A DNA stretch of 64,000 bases from Halobacterium zhouii. Its GTDB lineage: Archaea; Halobacteriota; Halobacteria; Halobacteriales; Halobacteriaceae. Positions 9,132 through 18,717 of this stretch are shown here, one piece after another (within the stretch, counting starts at the first letter, position 1; each line of letters opens with the position of its first letter). Below the pieces are notes generated by a model. It saw only the letters and a list, made by a program, of their open reading frames with translations. It was not told the origin of the DNA and did no database searches. The stretch spans positions 1,116,001 through 1,180,000 of the forward strand of contig NZ_CP089593.1 in the NCBI RefSeq assembly GCF_021249405.1, written 5' to 3'. The translations under genes were made by a program, and so were the position numbers.

Positions 9132-9935
9132 TCAGTCGTCGCCTGGGAGCCGTCGGTAGATACGAATCCGTGGGTCTGCGGCCTCGAATCGCTCCTTGAC
9201 GCCGTTCGGGAGGGTTTCGGTCTGGCCGAGAACGAGGTGGCCGTCGGTCCGAATGGACGCGCTGACGGTGTCGAGTATGGGGCGTTTGTACTGTTTGTCG
9301 ATGTAGATGCAGACGTTCCGGCAACACACAAGGTCGAATCCGGACTTGGGTTCGTCCGTGATGAGGTCGTGGCGCTCGAACGTGACGACGTCTTTGACGT
9401 GGTCGGCGACGACGAAGCCGTGGTCGCCGTCGCGTTCGACGTACTCCAGGGGGTCTTCGAGGAAGTCGAGTTGCTCCCGAATGTCTGCGGTTCGGGTGCT
9501 CTGGTAGCGGCCGGCGCGGGCGCGAGCGAGCGCGTCTTGGTCGATGTCCGTGGCGAGTACGTCCACCTGCCACGGTGAGAGGCCGGCATCGAGTGCGAGC
9601 ATCGCCAGTGAGTACGGTTCGCGGCCGTCCGCGCACGCCGCGCTCCAGATGGAGATGCCGGAGCTGTCGGCGTGGTCGGTGAACACGTCCTCGAGGGCCG
9701 ACCACACCTTCCCGTCGCGGAAGAACTCCGTGACGTTCACGCTGAGCGTGTCGAGGAGCGCAACCCGTTCCTCGTCGTCTTCGCGCAGTACGTCGAGGTA
9801 CTCCGCGTACGAATCCGCGCCACAGCGGCGCATCCGCGCGGAGACGCGCCGGTCGAGGTACGAGTCGTCGTAGTAGCTTGTGGCGAACTCCGTCTCCCGT
9901 TCGACGTACGACAGCAGGTCCTTGAAATCGGTCAT
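9132..9935 (-). CDS. cheR: CheR, chemotaxis protein methyltransferase
   Basis: A 267-residue glutamate-O-methyltransferase of transducers, using S-adenosylmethionine. The N-terminal helical domain ([20 protein letters not shown] to about residue 70) is followed by FFRDGKVW and the SAM-binding motif [31 protein letters not shown] matches the conserved CheR DLI.CRNVLIYF region. ATG 9935 is 20 bases after the cheD stop; an ATG overlapping that stop is in another frame. It is the last gene of the cheY-to-cheR series. It opposes CheB in adaptation. Confidence 0.93.
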   Translation of the reverse strand: MTDFKDLLSYVERETEFATSYYDDSYLDRRVSARMRRCGADSYAEYLDVLREDDEERVALLDTLSVNVTEFFRDGKVWSALEDVFTDHADSSGISIWSAACADGREPYSLAMLALDAGLSPWQVDVLATDIDQDALARARAGRYQSTRTADIREQLDFLEDPLEYVERDGDHGFVVADHVKDVVTFERHDLITDEPKSGFDLVCCRNVCIYIDKQYKRPILDTVSASIRTDGHLVLGQTETLPNGVKERFEAADPRIRIYRRLPGDD

Positions 9936-9954
9936 GGTGGTAGTTCGAAGGTGG

Positions 9955-10446
9955 TCATAGCACGAGTACCTCGGCGTCGACGCGCTCGACGGTGACGTCG
10001 CCAGTCGTCGGCGAGAACGACACTGACCGTCCAGCGTTCCCCCCGGTCTCCTCCGCGACGAGTTGGACGCCCTCGTCTGAGAGGGCGCGTTTCGCGGCTT
10101 CGACGTTCCGCTCACCGACGGCCTCGCCGATGGAGATGTCGAGCATCGAACTCCCGCCGACGAGTTTCGCCTCGAGGGAGTTCCGGGAGACATCACGGCG
10201 TTCGAGGTCGGCGAGGAGTTCCGCGAGGCCACGGTCCACGTACTTCCCCGGCGTGTTCACGGACGACCCCGTGGACTCGGCGGCCGCCGGAAGCATCGCG
10301 TGGAGGAGGCCGCCGACGGCCGAGTCAGAATCGTAGATAGAGACGGCGACACACGAGCCGAGGCCGGACGTGACGAGCGTTCCGTCGCCGTCGAGCGCGC
10401 GCCACTCCGCGACGCCGACGCGGATCCGCGGCTTGGATTCCGTCAC
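9955..10446 (-). CDS. cheD: CheD, transducer glutamine deamidase
   Basis: A 163-residue enzyme that deamidates Gln to Glu at methylation sites and also partners with CheC. The conserved [12 protein letters not shown] carries the catalytic Cys, GGLLHAMLP the catalytic His, and [10 protein letters not shown] the third conserved motif. The start is GTG at 10446, overlapping the upstream cheC stop in a GTGA junction; no better ATG exists in frame. The coupling to cheC is consistent with the known CheC-CheD complex. Confidence 0.92.
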   Translation of the reverse strand: MTESKPRIRVGVAEWRALDGDGTLVTSGLGSCVAVSIYDSDSAVGGLLHAMLPAAAESTGSSVNTPGKYVDRGLAELLADLERRDVSRNSLEAKLVGGSSMLDISIGEAVGERNVEAAKRALSDEGVQLVAEETGGNAGRSVSFSPTTGDVTVERVDAEVLVL

Positions 10447-11573
10447 GATGTATCCCCCGACAGTCTGGCGGCGACGTCGGCGAACGCGTCCACCTCGGTC
10501 GGACTCGGAAGGGCGACGACCCGACAGAGGAACTGTTCGCCCGCGCTCACTGTGGTGTCGAAGACCGCTACGCAGTCCGCGTGCTGGCCGTAGCCGGCAG
10601 CGATGGTGCTGAGGACCGCGCGGCCGTTCGCGCGGACGTGAGACGGCGTGGACACGTCGATTGTGGAGTCGAGTGCGTTCGCCCAGCCGTCGAGGAAGCC
10701 GCTTGCGGTGACGTTGCCGAGTTCGGCCACCGCGCTCTCCGCGACCTTGGCGTCGGCGTCTCCGCTCGGGAGCATCGCGTCGGCGACGGATCCGGGTTCG
10801 ATCTCCTCGAACAGCACCGCAATCACGCTGTCGATGCGTCCCTCGCACTCGAACACTGCGCCATCGTAGGGAGCGTCGTCGAGGAGTGCGGGGACGCGCT
10901 CGACCGGCATGAAGTCGACGTGGGACTCCACGACGTCGGTCTCGAAGCCGGTCATCCCCTCGATGTGGTCGGCGACGCCCGCCGCGTTCTCCTGTGTGAG
11001 GCGGCTGTAGGCCACCAGGTCCTCGAGGGACAGCGGGTTCTCGCCGGACGTCGGCAGGTACGCGAGGAACGGTTCGACGTCGGGGACGACGGCGATCCGG
11101 CAGGTGCCCTCGACGGCCTCCACGCCGACGTGGCTCTCGAAGACGAACGCGCAGTCGTCGACGACCGCCGCGTCCGGAACGAGGTCGTCGTCCGTCACTC
11201 GCTCGGGCATCCGGATGTCGATGGTGTCCGGGGCGTCCTCGGCCCACACGTCGACGAAGCCGCTCGTCAGGATGTTCGATATCTCGGGGATCGGGTCGCC
11301 GCCAACGGGTAACCGGTCGGTCGCGTGGGCCGCGAACGTCTCGTCGAAGGAGACGAACGCGCGCCCGGAGAGCGCGCCGTCGAACGGCACCTCGATCCTG
11401 GTCTCAGCGTCGCCGAGGAAACCCGGGACCGCGGCGGTTTCGACGAGCGCGGTCCGCGTGAGGTGGCTGAACGCCTGCACGTCCGCCATCGTCTCCAGGG
11501 CCCTCGCCGCCTTCCCCGCGCCGTCGTCGCCGACTCGGCTGAACGTGCCGAGTGCACCCAGGTCGACCTGCAT
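10443..11573 (-). CDS. cheC2: CheC-family CheY-P phosphatase, double-domain form
   Basis: A 376-residue protein with two CheC/FliY-like halves. The first half has PEISNILTSGFVDVWAE near residue 95 and the second AVAELGNVTASGFLDGWANA near residue 290. The family's active-site signature is an acidic-x3-Asn pair. Both halves keep E..NI/NVT..GF, so at least one site may work. In the family CheC dephosphorylates CheY-P and binds CheD, whose gene overlaps this one by 4 bases. H. salinarum has several CheC proteins; the number assigned here is by analogy. Confidence 0.85.
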   Translation of the reverse strand: MQVDLGALGTFSRVGDDGAGKAARALETMADVQAFSHLTRTALVETAAVPGFLGDAETRIEVPFDGALSGRAFVSFDETFAAHATDRLPVGGDPIPEISNILTSGFVDVWAEDAPDTIDIRMPERVTDDDLVPDAAVVDDCAFVFESHVGVEAVEGTCRIAVVPDVEPFLAYLPTSGENPLSLEDLVAYSRLTQENAAGVADHIEGMTGFETDVVESHVDFMPVERVPALLDDAPYDGAVFECEGRIDSVIAVLFEEIEPGSVADAMLPSGDADAKVAESAVAELGNVTASGFLDGWANALDSTIDVSTPSHVRANGRAVLSTIAAGYGQHADCVAVFDTTVSAGEQFLCRVVALPSPTEVDAFADVAARLSGDTS

Positions 11574-11574
11574 C

Positions 11575-12162
11575 TCAGATGTCGTTGATCATCGAGACGA
11601 ACGCCTCGATGTCCGGGAAGGAGTAGATCTTCGCCTCGACGTCCGCGTCGGGGGCGTGGAGGGTCGCGTCGAACACCATCGCGATCTCGTGCTCGCCGGG
11701 GTCGACGCAGTGCTCGACGATGTCGTGGCCGGACGCCCGCAGCAGTTGGGGCGTGGAGATGTCGATGGTCCGCCCGAGCACGTTCGCCCAGCCGTCGATG
11801 AATCCGGAGGTCATGATGTTGCCGACCTCCCGGATGGCCGAGCGCTCCATGTCGCTGTACGCGCCGCCATTGCTGTCGATGCCACCGAGCATCGTGTCCG
11901 CGAGTCGGCGCGCGCTCTCGTCGTCGAAGAGCACGAGCACGGAGCCGTAGGGCTGTTCTTTGAGCGGAACGTTCACCCCCACCTGCTTCTCGGGGCCGAG
12001 GTGCGCGCCCAGGTCCTCGACGTCGATGACGTTGATCTTCGTGATCTGCATCTCCGTTTCGACGCCGGTGAGCTGGCTCATGTTGTCCGCCACCGTCGTC
12101 GCGCCCTCGCGGGCGAGTTCGTTCACCGTCTGCAGCCGCCGAATGTCTATCATCGTGCTCAT
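11575..12162 (-). CDS. cheC1: CheC, CheY-P phosphatase (single domain)
   Basis: A 195-residue CheC. The motif SAIREVGNIMTSGFIDGWAN contains the active-site acidic residue and Asn. It starts at ATG 12162 (MSTMIDIRRLQTVNELAREG) three bases after the cheA stop region and ends one base before the double-domain cheC start. Compact spacing indicates one operon. It resets the response by removing phosphate from CheY, whose gene is the first of this series. Confidence 0.88.
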   Translation of the reverse strand: MSTMIDIRRLQTVNELAREGATTVADNMSQLTGVETEMQITKINVIDVEDLGAHLGPEKQVGVNVPLKEQPYGSVLVLFDDESARRLADTMLGGIDSNGGAYSDMERSAIREVGNIMTSGFIDGWANVLGRTIDISTPQLLRASGHDIVEHCVDPGEHEIAMVFDATLHAPDADVEAKIYSFPDIEAFVSMINDI

Positions 12163-12165
12163 GGT

Positions 12166-14232
12166 TCAGAGAGTTCCGACGTCCAGAATCGTCACCACGT
12201 CGCCCTCGCCGAGCACCGCGGCACCCGACAGCCCGGGAATGCCCGAGAGGAACCCCTCGAAGGGTTTGACGACGACCTCCTCCTGCTCGCGCACGTCGTC
12301 GCAGTGGATGGCGACCTGCCGCTCGCCCTCGCGGATGCGGACGAGCATGCCGTCGCCGTTCTTCGTCTCGCCAGGCACGTCGAGGGCCTCGCCGAGTCGG
12401 ACGAGCGGGTAGACCGTGTCGTCGTACGTGATGACCTCCTCGCCGTCCACGCGCTCGACCGACTGCATGCGCGATATCTCGTCGACGGTCTTGATGGGAA
12501 TGCCGTACTCCTCGCCGCCGCTCTCCACGAACAGCACCTTCACGATGGCGACGGTCACCGGGAGCGTGAGCGTGAACGTCGTTCCCTCGCCGGGCACGCT
12601 CGACACGGAGACCGAGCCGTCGAGTCGCGCGACTGTGTCGCGGACGACGTCCATGCCGACGCCGCGCCCGCTCACGTCCGTCACCTCGTCGTTCGTGGAG
12701 AACCCGGGGTGGAAGACGAGGTCTTCGACCGCCGCGTCGTCCATCTCCTCGACCTCGGCCCGGGACTTGATACCCTTCTCGACGGCTTTGTCGCGCACAC
12801 GGTCGCGGTCGATGCCGCCGCCGTCGTCTCTCACCTCGATGAGCACGCGGTCGCGGTCGCGCTCCGCGGAGAGCGTGATGGTTCCCTCGGGGTCCTTGCC
12901 GTTCGCCGTTCGCTCCTCGGGGGATTCGATGCCGTGGTCGACGGCGTTCCGCAGGAGGTGCATCAGGGGGTCGGATATCTCCGTGAGGATGGTGCGGTCG
13001 AGTTCCACGTCGTCGCCCTCCACGACGAAGTCGATCTCCTTGTCCTGCTCGCGCGCGAGGTCCCGCACGAGACGCGGGAACTTCCCGACGATCTTCTTCA
13101 TCGGGACCAGGCGCATGTCCATCACGGTGTCCTGCAGGCTCGAGGTTATCTTGTCGAGTTCGTCGAGTTCGTCCGACGCGCGGCGGTTCGACCCCTCGAC
13201 GCCGCGCTGGAGTTTGATGCGCGTCGTCACGAGCTGTTCGACGAGACCGTGGAGTTCGTCGAGTTGGTCGACGTCCACGCGCACGGACTGGATCTCCGTG
13301 TTCGGGTTGTCGGTGTCACTGGTTTCCTCGGCCGTCGAGTCGTCTGCTGTGGATGCGTCAACGCCGGAGCCACCCGCTTCAGAGTCGCTCGCTTCAGCCT
13401 CGTCTGCTTCGGACTCGTTTGCTTCAGAATCGCCTGCGGACTCGCCCACGGAGTCCGGAATCTCGTCCGTGAGTTCCGTGACCGACGCCCCCGATAGCTT
13501 CGGGAACGACTGCACCGTCGCGGCCACGTCGGCGAGTTCGCTCGCTACCACCAGGTCGAAGCTGTCGTCGTACTCGCCGTCGTTGATGGCGTCGGGGCCG
13601 GGGTCCGCGCCGAGCAGGTCGAACTCCTCGGTGGTGGCCTCCAGAACGAACATGCCGTCGACGCCCTTCATCTCGGAGTCGCCCATGTCGACGCGGACGT
13701 GAAAGACGCGGTCTGTGACCCCCGCGAGCGACGACTGGTCGACAATCGCGAATGGGTCGATTGCTGGGTCGGCGTCGTCGTCTGTGGAACCGCGCGCGTC
13801 GTCTGTAGAACCGGACGCGTCGTCCGCCGCTTCTGCATCGACGTCGGCCTCGTCTGCTCCGTCCTCGAGTACGGCGCGCACCGACTCGATGGTGCCCGAA
13901 ACGTCTCGCTGGACCTCGCCGGTCTGCTCGATGTCTGTGAGACACGCCTCGATCTCGTCGACGCCCTCGAAGACGCGGTCCATCCGGTCGCCCGTCACCT
14001 CGAGGTCGCCCTGGCGCATCGCGTCCAGTAAGTCCTCGATGGCGTGGGCGAGGTCGCTGGCCGCCTCGAAGCCCATCGCGCCGAAGTTGCCCTTCAGCGT
14101 GTGGGCAGTCCGGAAGATGGAGTCCATCGCTTCCTCGTCCTCCGGGTCGTCCTCGAGTTCGAGGAGCGCGTTGTTCAGGTTCGTCACGTGCTCTTCGCCC
14201 TCGCGCACGAACGCCTCTAGGTAGTCGTCCAT
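12166..14232 (-). CDS. cheA: CheA, chemotaxis histidine kinase
   Basis: A 688-residue kinase. The P1 domain holds the phosphorylated His44 in FRTAHTLKGNFGAMGFEA. A Ser/Asp-rich linker and a P2-like region cover about 130-310. P3 dimerisation helices follow, with SSLQDTVMDMRLVPM. The ATP-binding domain has an N box (LLRNAVDHGIESPEE) and G boxes (VRDDGGGIDRDRVRDKA and DVSGRGVGMDVVRDTVARLD). The C-terminal CheW-like P5 ends VVTILDVGTL. It phosphorylates CheY and CheB, encoded just upstream. The repetitive EADEAEASDSEAGGS linker is typical of halophilic low-complexity spacers. Confidence 0.96.
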   Translation of the reverse strand: MDDYLEAFVREGEEHVTNLNNALLELEDDPEDEEAMDSIFRTAHTLKGNFGAMGFEAASDLAHAIEDLLDAMRQGDLEVTGDRMDRVFEGVDEIEACLTDIEQTGEVQRDVSGTIESVRAVLEDGADEADVDAEAADDASGSTDDARGSTDDDADPAIDPFAIVDQSSLAGVTDRVFHVRVDMGDSEMKGVDGMFVLEATTEEFDLLGADPGPDAINDGEYDDSFDLVVASELADVAATVQSFPKLSGASVTELTDEIPDSVGESAGDSEANESEADEAEASDSEAGGSGVDASTADDSTAEETSDTDNPNTEIQSVRVDVDQLDELHGLVEQLVTTRIKLQRGVEGSNRRASDELDELDKITSSLQDTVMDMRLVPMKKIVGKFPRLVRDLAREQDKEIDFVVEGDDVELDRTILTEISDPLMHLLRNAVDHGIESPEERTANGKDPEGTITLSAERDRDRVLIEVRDDGGGIDRDRVRDKAVEKGIKSRAEVEEMDDAAVEDLVFHPGFSTNDEVTDVSGRGVGMDVVRDTVARLDGSVSVSSVPGEGTTFTLTLPVTVAIVKVLFVESGGEEYGIPIKTVDEISRMQSVERVDGEEVITYDDTVYPLVRLGEALDVPGETKNGDGMLVRIREGERQVAIHCDDVREQEEVVVKPFEGFLSGIPGLSGAAVLGEGDVVTILDVGTL

Positions 14233-15270
14233 TCAGGAACTCCTCCGTACTGAATCCGTGATTGCTTCCGTGAGCCCGTCCGCCGCCAGCACCTCGTCCA
14301 CGCACCCGGTCTCGATGGCGCGCTGTGGGATGCCGAACACCGCGGACGTCTCCTCGTTCTGGGCGAGCGTGTGCCCGCCCTTGTCCTTCACCGCGCGAAT
14401 GCCGTCCGCGCCGTCGGTGCCCATGCCGGTGAGCGCCACGCCCACCACCGGGTCGGTGACACGTTCGGCTGCCGACTCCATCGTCACGTCGATGGCGGGC
14501 CGCACGCTGTGGCGGCGGTCGCTCTGGTCGAGGCGGACGCGCAGTCGGCCGTTCGAGTAGCCCGAGACGCGCATGTGGTAGTCGCCGCGCGCGACGAGTC
14601 CCTCGCCGGCGCTGATGCGCGCGCCGTCCTCGGCCTCCCTGACGTCGTAGTCGCTGGCGCGGTCGAGTCGGTTCGCGAACCGGGACGTGAACTGGTCGGG
14701 CATGTGCTGGACGACCAGCACGCGGAATCCCGCCTCGATGGGCAGCGCCTCGAGGATCGACTCGACGACGTTCGGCCCACCGGTCGACGCGCCAACGAGC
14801 AGCGTCGGATTCGCGACGTACTCCTCGCTTCCCGTCTCGGTGGGCGTCGTCTGTTCGACGTCCCGCGCGGCCGTCGGGTCCGCCACAGCGGCGCGTTCGA
14901 CGGCGTTCACGAGTCGCTCGCTGTGGCCCGAGAGCTCCGTGGAGATGGTCCCCCCGGGTTTGGCGAACGCGTCCACTGCGCCGTTGTCCATCGCCTCGAG
15001 GGTCGCGTCGGCGCCCTCGGTGGTCAGCGCGGACAGCATCAGGATGGGTGTCGGCGTCTCGGCCATGATCGCCTCAACCGCCTCGATGCCGTTCATCTCG
15101 GGCATCTCGACGTCCATCGTGACGACGTCGGGTTCGACCTCGGCGGTCTTCGAGACCGCCTCTCGGCCGTTGTCCGCGGTGTCCACGACGTCGACGCCGC
15201 CGTCGGTGAGGATGTCGCTGATGACCGTCCGCATGAAGTGGGAGTCGTCGACCACCAGCGCTCGCGTCAT
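14233..15270 (-). CDS. cheB: CheB, protein-glutamate methylesterase
   Basis: A 345-residue response-regulator esterase. Receiver domain at 1-120 (RALVVDDSHF, phospho-Asp in VTMDVEMPEMNG). Esterase domain from about 165, with catalytic Ser in LLVGASTGGPN, His in VVQHMPDQFTSRFA and Asp in GMGTDGADGIRAV. ATG 15270 overlaps the cheY stop (ATGA), and the cheA start abuts its stop. The overlapping junctions point to tight translational coupling. CheB removes methyl groups from transducers when phosphorylated by CheA. Confidence 0.95.
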   Translation of the reverse strand: MTRALVVDDSHFMRTVISDILTDGGVDVVDTADNGREAVSKTAEVEPDVVTMDVEMPEMNGIEAVEAIMAETPTPILMLSALTTEGADATLEAMDNGAVDAFAKPGGTISTELSGHSERLVNAVERAAVADPTAARDVEQTTPTETGSEEYVANPTLLVGASTGGPNVVESILEALPIEAGFRVLVVQHMPDQFTSRFANRLDRASDYDVREAEDGARISAGEGLVARGDYHMRVSGYSNGRLRVRLDQSDRRHSVRPAIDVTMESAAERVTDPVVGVALTGMGTDGADGIRAVKDKGGHTLAQNEETSAVFGIPQRAIETGCVDEVLAADGLTEAITDSVRRSS

Positions 15271-15626
15271 GCCAGCACGTCCGAGATGGCGTCCATCACG
15301 CTTGGCTTCTGGAACGGTTTCGTGATGTAGCCGTCCGCGCCGGCCTTCACCGCGCGCTTCATCTTCTCCTCCTGGCCGATGCTCGTGCACATGATGATGT
15401 GGGCGCCCGGGTCCGCCTCCTTGATCTCCGAGGTCGCCTCGATGCCGTCCCGGATCGGCATCACGATGTCCATCATCACGAGGTCGGGGCCGTACTCGTT
15501 GTACATTTCGATGGCCTCGACGCCGTTCTCCGCCTCGCCGACGATTTCGAACTCCTCCTCCAGAATCTCCCGGAGCAGGTTCCGCATGAACTCAGAGTCG
15601 TCCACCAGTAGGACCTCCTTGGGCAT
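15267..15626 (-). CDS. cheY: CheY, chemotaxis response regulator
   Basis: A 119-residue single receiver domain. Acidic pocket at LLVDDSEF (Asp9, Asp10), phospho-acceptor Asp53 in LVMMDIVMP, conserved Thr in IIMCTSIGQ, and Lys in YITKPFQKP. It is the first gene of the seven-gene minus-strand series and has a TATA box at leaderless distance. CheY-P in archaea acts on the ArlC/D/E complex through CheF, and not on FliM. Confidence 0.95.
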   Translation of the reverse strand: MPKEVLLVDDSEFMRNLLREILEEEFEIVGEAENGVEAIEMYNEYGPDLVMMDIVMPIRDGIEATSEIKEADPGAHIIMCTSIGQEEKMKRAVKAGADGYITKPFQKPSVMDAISDVLA

Positions 15627-15650
15627 GGTAGCCCCCTTCGAACAAGGGCC

Positions 15651-15659
15651 TAATAAAGT
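15651..15659 (-). promoter_or_regulatory. TATA box of the cheY-to-cheR operon
   Basis: On the minus strand ACTTTATTA lies 25-33 bases before the cheY ATG at 15626. This is the only good promoter between cheW and cheY, so cheY, cheB, cheA, both cheC, cheD and probably cheR should be one transcript. Confidence 0.6.
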
Positions 15660-15750
15660 CTCGTCACCGATTATCAGCGCTGATTGTCGTCGAGAAGGCG
15701 GTTCCGTTGGCCGGTTCGCGCCGGTGGTGCGTAGCGCCGATGAGACGACC

Positions 15751-16287
15751 TTATCGGTGCTGAGCGCCGTCGACGTCGCCCTCGTCGACCGCGCCGATGA
15801 GGGAGTCGATGTCCACCCACAGTACCAGGTCGACGTCCTCGGGATTGCCGTCCTCGTCGACCTCTCCGACGTGCTTCCGGATGACGCCCCGGACCAGGTC
15901 GCCCTCGATGGCCGCGGTGCCGATCCGCTCGACGTCCTCGCCCGTGTCGACCTGAGGTTCCGGGTACGACGCCACTTCGGTCACCTCGGCGACGCGCAGT
16001 CCGATCTTCTGCTTGTCGTCCGCGCGATCAAGCACGAGAATGTTGTCCGAGACCGCGTCGCCCTCGATGGCGAGGAACTCCCGGGGGTCGACGATGGCGG
16101 TCGTCTCCCCGCGCAGGTCCATCACGCCTTCGACGGCGTCCGGCGCTCGCGGCACGCGCGTGACCTGTTTGGATTCGACGATGCTGTCCACGGCGTCGAT
16201 GTCGATGGCACAGACCTCGTCACCGAGTTCGAACTCGACGACGTGGGCGGCGGTCTCGACGGGGCGTTCGGCTTCCTCGAGATTCAT
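15751..16287 (-). CDS. cheW1: CheW, coupling protein
   Basis: A 178-residue CheW that links transducers to CheA. It has the two CheW SH3-like barrels (AHVVEFELGDEVCAIDIDAV and VRGVIRKHVGEVDEDGNPE) and the conserved VEGVMDLRGETTAIVDPREF region. ATG 16287 (MNLEEAERPVE) was chosen over upstream in-frame codons, which encode a basic, Trp/Cys-containing stretch unlike the family. It is separated from cheY by 124 bases containing the cheY promoter. Confidence 0.92.
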   Translation of the reverse strand: MNLEEAERPVETAAHVVEFELGDEVCAIDIDAVDSIVESKQVTRVPRAPDAVEGVMDLRGETTAIVDPREFLAIEGDAVSDNILVLDRADDKQKIGLRVAEVTEVASYPEPQVDTGEDVERIGTAAIEGDLVRGVIRKHVGEVDEDGNPEDVDLVLWVDIDSLIGAVDEGDVDGAQHR

Positions 16288-16377
16288 CGTTTGCCCGAAG
16301 AGGACACACCACGACCAAAACTGTTTCGCGGCGCCGCGCCCACCCGGGTGCGCTGGTCGTCGCCGCAACGCCCGGCT

Positions 16378-17076
16378 CTACTGCCGTTTCGTGAACACGA
16401 GTCCGTCGTCCTCGGAGACCGCGGCGACCAGGTCGCCGATCGAGTCGTCGGGGCCCAGGCCCTTCGCCTCGACGTACTCCACGAGTCGAGCCGTGGGGTA
16501 ACGGACCCGCACACCGGATTCAGAGAGCAGGATGCCGAGCGCCTCGTCGACTGGCGTGTCGGTGGCGACCTGGCGAGCGTACCACACCAGGAGGCCGTCG
16601 AACGCCGCGCCGATGTCGTCAGTGGCGAGTTGCTGGTTCGCGACGTCGTCGCCGGCTTTCGCGGCGACGTGGTGGGCGTACGTGGTGTCGTGACGGGTGA
16701 GTTCCTCGGACAGCCACGACTTCACGTCACGACCGGTGATGTCTCCCTCGTCGTCGGTGGCTGAGTCGTCACTGGCCGGGTCGGCGTCCGCAGTCGTCCC
16801 GCCGTCGTCTGTTTGGGTGGCGTTGGGGTCAGGGTCAGTGCCGTCGTCGACCCCCTCGTCCTCATCCGGGGCCGGGTTGTCGGCGGGTTCCGGACGGCGA
16901 GCGCTCGTGGACGCGTCGCCGGTCGCCTCGTCGGGCGCCGCAGGCGGGCCGTCCGACCCGACGACGAACCGGCCCTCGCCGAGCGGCGCGACTTCCTCCT
17001 GCTCGGTGATGTCGAGTTCGTCCGCCGAGAGGACGCGCCCGTCCGTGTCGCCGTCCTCGTCTCCGCCTTCGCGCAT
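16378..17076 (-). CDS. Conserved acidic protein of the haloarchaeal che cluster, function unknown
   Basis: A 232-residue protein. Residues 1-45 form a small motif (GRVLSADELDITEQEEVAPL, then GRFVVGSD). A disordered Pro/Asp/Thr/Ser-rich linker spans about 45-115. The C-terminal helical domain contains VKSWLSEELTRHDTTYAHHV and ends in a beta-rich GLVFTKRQ. It lies just upstream of cheW on the same strand, with a TATA-like GACTTTAG at about 25-30 bases before its ATG. Similar proteins occur at this position in other haloarchaea. A role in chemotaxis is inferred from position only. Confidence 0.7.
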   Translation of the reverse strand: MREGGDEDGDTDGRVLSADELDITEQEEVAPLGEGRFVVGSDGPPAAPDEATGDASTSARRPEPADNPAPDEDEGVDDGTDPDPNATQTDDGGTTADADPASDDSATDDEGDITGRDVKSWLSEELTRHDTTYAHHVAAKAGDDVANQQLATDDIGAAFDGLLVWYARQVATDTPVDEALGILLSESGVRVRYPTARLVEYVEAKGLGPDDSIGDLVAAVSEDDGLVFTKRQ

Positions 17077-17235
17077 ACCCCGCCGTTCACCGGCACGCGT
17101 CTAAAGTCTAACGCGGTGGCCCGCCCCTAGACCGACCAATCAGAAAACATATACGGCAGATGATAGAGTTGTTCTTCCCTCCGACGTTCGTAACAGAAAG
17201 CATTTCACATGGTGGGAGAATGGGTACCACAGGTC

Positions 17236-18651
17236 ATGACAGACCACAGCAGACGGCGGTTTCTGAAGGGGGCAAGTATTGCAATGAGCGGACTGGCGCT
17301 GGGGGCCGGGACGGGCGCCGCGTCGAGTGCCGAGAACCAGCGGTTCCTCGTGGACCTCACAGCGGTCGACCGCAGCGATGTTCCGAACGACGTCGAGATT
17401 ATCCACGACGTCTCGGAGGTCGACCTGCTGGCAGCGCGCGGCGACCCGAGTTCCGTACCCGGGGCCGCGTCGACGATGCCCGAGGTCACCGCCCACCAGG
17501 ACGACAACGGGCCGGCGATTGAACACGGTGGCCCGAAGGCGAACAACCACAACTTCGACGGAACGGCGTCGAACACCGAACTGCAGTGGGACAAGCGCGT
17601 CCAAGACGTGGGGGACCTGACGGACAAGCCAGACGACGAACAGACGGTTCACGACACGACGAAGGGAGCGGGGACGCGCATCGCCGTCGTCGACAGCGGC
17701 GTCTACGACGCACACCCCGACCTCGAGGACGTCGTCAACGACGAGTTGTCCGAGAACTTCACGACCGACAGATACGACTGGCGACCGAACGGCGCCGGGA
17801 GTCACGGGACGCACGTCGCGGGCATCATCGCGGGGACGAACAGCAACGACGGCCCGGACGGTGGCATCCTCGGCACCGCACCCGAGACGGAGATCGTCTC
17901 TCACCGCATCTTCTCCGGCGTCAAGGGTGAAGGGGCGTACCTCGGGGACGTGATCGCGGCGCTCGTCTCGGCCGCGGACAAGGGCTGTGACGCGGCGAAC
18001 TTCAGCGTCGGCTACGGTGTCGCTCCCACAGACGAATCGTGGGTACCCATCGTCAGGGAGGCGTACAGGCGGTTCACCGCGTACGCCCGCGAGAAGGGGA
18101 TGGTCTTCGTGAACTCGGCGGGGAACTCCGGCGCGAACATGACGCCGGAGGAGACCATCAGCCTCCCGACGGAGGTCGAAGGAACCTTCGGCGTGAGCGC
18201 AACCGGCCCTATCGGCTGTGGCTGGGGGAGCAACCACGACGACAACGAGGAGAAGTGGCTCACCGGGGACCGCCTCGAGGAGCCGACGACCCAGCCGGCG
18301 TTCTACACGAACTACGGCGACGCCGTCGACGTGAGCGCGGCGGGCGGCAACGCCGATCTCGACGTCATCGGTACCGGCGTACCGTGGTACAACGACCTCG
18401 TGTTCTCGAGCATCTACACGACGGACGAGAACGGGGACACCGTCGCGGGGTACGGCTGGAAGGCCGGCACGTCGATGGCCGCGCCGCAGGTCGCCGGCGC
18501 GGTTGCGCTCGTGCGGTCGCTTCGTCCCGACGCGAGCGTCGACGAGGTGGAGTCGCTCATCCAGGAGACGGCGAGCGACGCCGAGGAGGGCGAAACCTAC
18601 CACGGCGCCGGCCACCTCGACCTGGAGCGACTCGTGACGGCTGCCGAGTAG
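17236..18651 (+). CDS. Secreted S8 subtilase (halolysin-like) with Tat signal
   Basis: A 471-residue serine protease. ATG 17236 gives a Tat signal peptide, with twin arginine in HSRRRFLKG followed by a hydrophobic segment ending near ASSAE. A propeptide-like region covers about 35-150. Catalytic Asp is in RIAVVDSGVYDAHPDLED, His in GAGSHGTHVAGIIAG, oxyanion Asn in VNSAGNSG and Ser in GTSMAAPQVAGAV. No C-terminal PKD-type extension is present, so it is shorter than classical halolysins. It is monocistronic between the che cluster and a membrane-protein gene. Substrates are unknown. Confidence 0.93.
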   Translation: MTDHSRRRFLKGASIAMSGLALGAGTGAASSAENQRFLVDLTAVDRSDVPNDVEIIHDVSEVDLLAARGDPSSVPGAASTMPEVTAHQDDNGPAIEHGGPKANNHNFDGTASNTELQWDKRVQDVGDLTDKPDDEQTVHDTTKGAGTRIAVVDSGVYDAHPDLEDVVNDELSENFTTDRYDWRPNGAGSHGTHVAGIIAGTNSNDGPDGGILGTAPETEIVSHRIFSGVKGEGAYLGDVIAALVSAADKGCDAANFSVGYGVAPTDESWVPIVREAYRRFTAYAREKGMVFVNSAGNSGANMTPEETISLPTEVEGTFGVSATGPIGCGWGSNHDDNEEKWLTGDRLEEPTTQPAFYTNYGDAVDVSAAGGNADLDVIGTGVPWYNDLVFSSIYTTDENGDTVAGYGWKAGTSMAAPQVAGAVALVRSLRPDASVDEVESLIQETASDAEEGETYHGAGHLDLERLVTAAE

Positions 18652-18717
18652 GCGCTCGTCTGCGGGAGACGAGAACCCACACGCAGTTTTATCGCATCCA
18701 TCTACGAACTGACAGTC

